Assembly (NCBI GenBank): GCA_019244185.1 | Contig: JAFATB010000011.1 | Location: 1-64,000 of the forward strand | Direction: 5' to 3' | Source: Acidobacteriota bacterium | GTDB lineage: Bacteria > Acidobacteriota > Thermoanaerobaculia > Gp7-AA8 | Length of the DNA stretch: 64,000 bases | Part shown: positions 63,952 through 64,000 of the stretch, one piece after another | Layout of the letters: the number at the start of each line of letters is the position of its first letter | How positions within the stretch are numbered: the first letter of the stretch is position 1 | Program-made: the position numbers and the translations under genes | The notes under the pieces: model-generated | Database searches by the model: none | The model's input: the letters and a program-made list of their open reading frames with translations, nothing else | Told to the model about the DNA's origin: nothing

Positions 63952-64000
63952 CCGTGGACCCGCGTCTCAATGAGCGTTTAGCGAGTCTCTCGCCCGAGAA
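63948..64000 (+). CDS. Next NRPS/PKS-type gene (partial, cut by right edge)
   Basis: Seventeen codons only, starting at a GTG that overlaps the NRPS stop (GTGA). The peptide VTVDPRLNERLASLSPE repeats the N-terminal helix of the previous NRPS (DRLDGLSPAKRALL), the hallmark of an N-terminal segment before a condensation domain. So a second synthetase is likely to follow. An alternative GTG start is at 63954. Confidence 0.6.

Overview
The window is about 64 kb of very GC-rich DNA from a Gram-negative chromosome. Genes are packed tightly, with many GTGA, ATGA and TTGA start/stop overlaps, and long false reading frames lie opposite the real genes. The best guess for the host is Acidobacteriota (Thermoanaerobaculia or Vicinamibacteria-like). 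The reasons are Oar-like TonB receptors with a carboxypeptidase-regulatory plug, a DUF5916 barrel protein, large secreted beta-sandwich repeat proteins, sulfatase-TPR lipoproteins, a YtcJ-like amidohydrolase, and LPS genes that prove an outer membrane. This is inference from gene content, not from a phylogenetic marker. I see no rRNA, CRISPR array, transposase or prophage.

Layout. 1-1.6 kb: truA (partial), fmt and a Thr-rich lipoprotein on the minus strand; truA and the 3' half of fmt read as alphaproteobacterial. 1.6-14.6 kb: secreted or envelope proteins (TPR protein, amidohydrolase, sulfatase-TPR, M20 peptidase, S51 peptidase, TonB-dependent receptor) and a large polytopic membrane protein. 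14.6-19.7 kb: a minus-strand haem operon, GNAT - hemX-like - hemA - hemC - cobA/hemD fusion, ending in the polytopic protein. 19.7-22.1 kb: a glycosyltransferase and hflX. 22.1-27.3 kb: a sigma factor with no stop of its own, a 163-bp structured inverted repeat, then the LPS operon waaA - (lpxK::lpxL fusion) - heptosyltransferase - merR. 27.3-32.7 kb: a minus-strand run of M14 peptidase, MEMO, glgA, a new 33-aa membrane peptide and msrC. 32.7-38.8 kb: a small membrane protein, a PDZ histidine kinase with its sigma-54 activator, a MEDS-domain protein with a candidate -24/-12 promoter, and a DJ-1/PfpI protein. 38.8-50.9 kb: a cadherin-like cupredoxin, a TIGR02757 protein with a probable Fe-S loop, a 1320-aa surface protein, a hypothetical protein, an HEYGH metallopeptidase and a CHASE3 histidine kinase. 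51-53.1 kb: the NHEJ genes ku and a stand-alone LigD-type phosphoesterase, overlapped by an antisense Nudix gene. 53.3-56.7 kb: an anchored hypothetical protein, tRNA-Pro, tRNA-Arg, a secreted hypothetical protein, and an ECF sigma factor coupled to a 514-aa cytoplasmic protein with an HxxxCxxC motif. 56.9-64 kb: a GT87-like glycosyltransferase, a DUF5916 barrel protein and the start of an NRPS cluster (one complete C-A-PCP protein, with the next NRPS-type gene cut by the window edge).

The most unusual items are the structured inverted repeat and the run-on sigma factor beside it, the LpxK::LpxL fusion, the ECF sigma/514-aa pair, the kinase/sigma-54/MEDS locus, the antisense-overlapped phosphoesterase tail, the 33-aa coupled peptide, and the NRPS locus.
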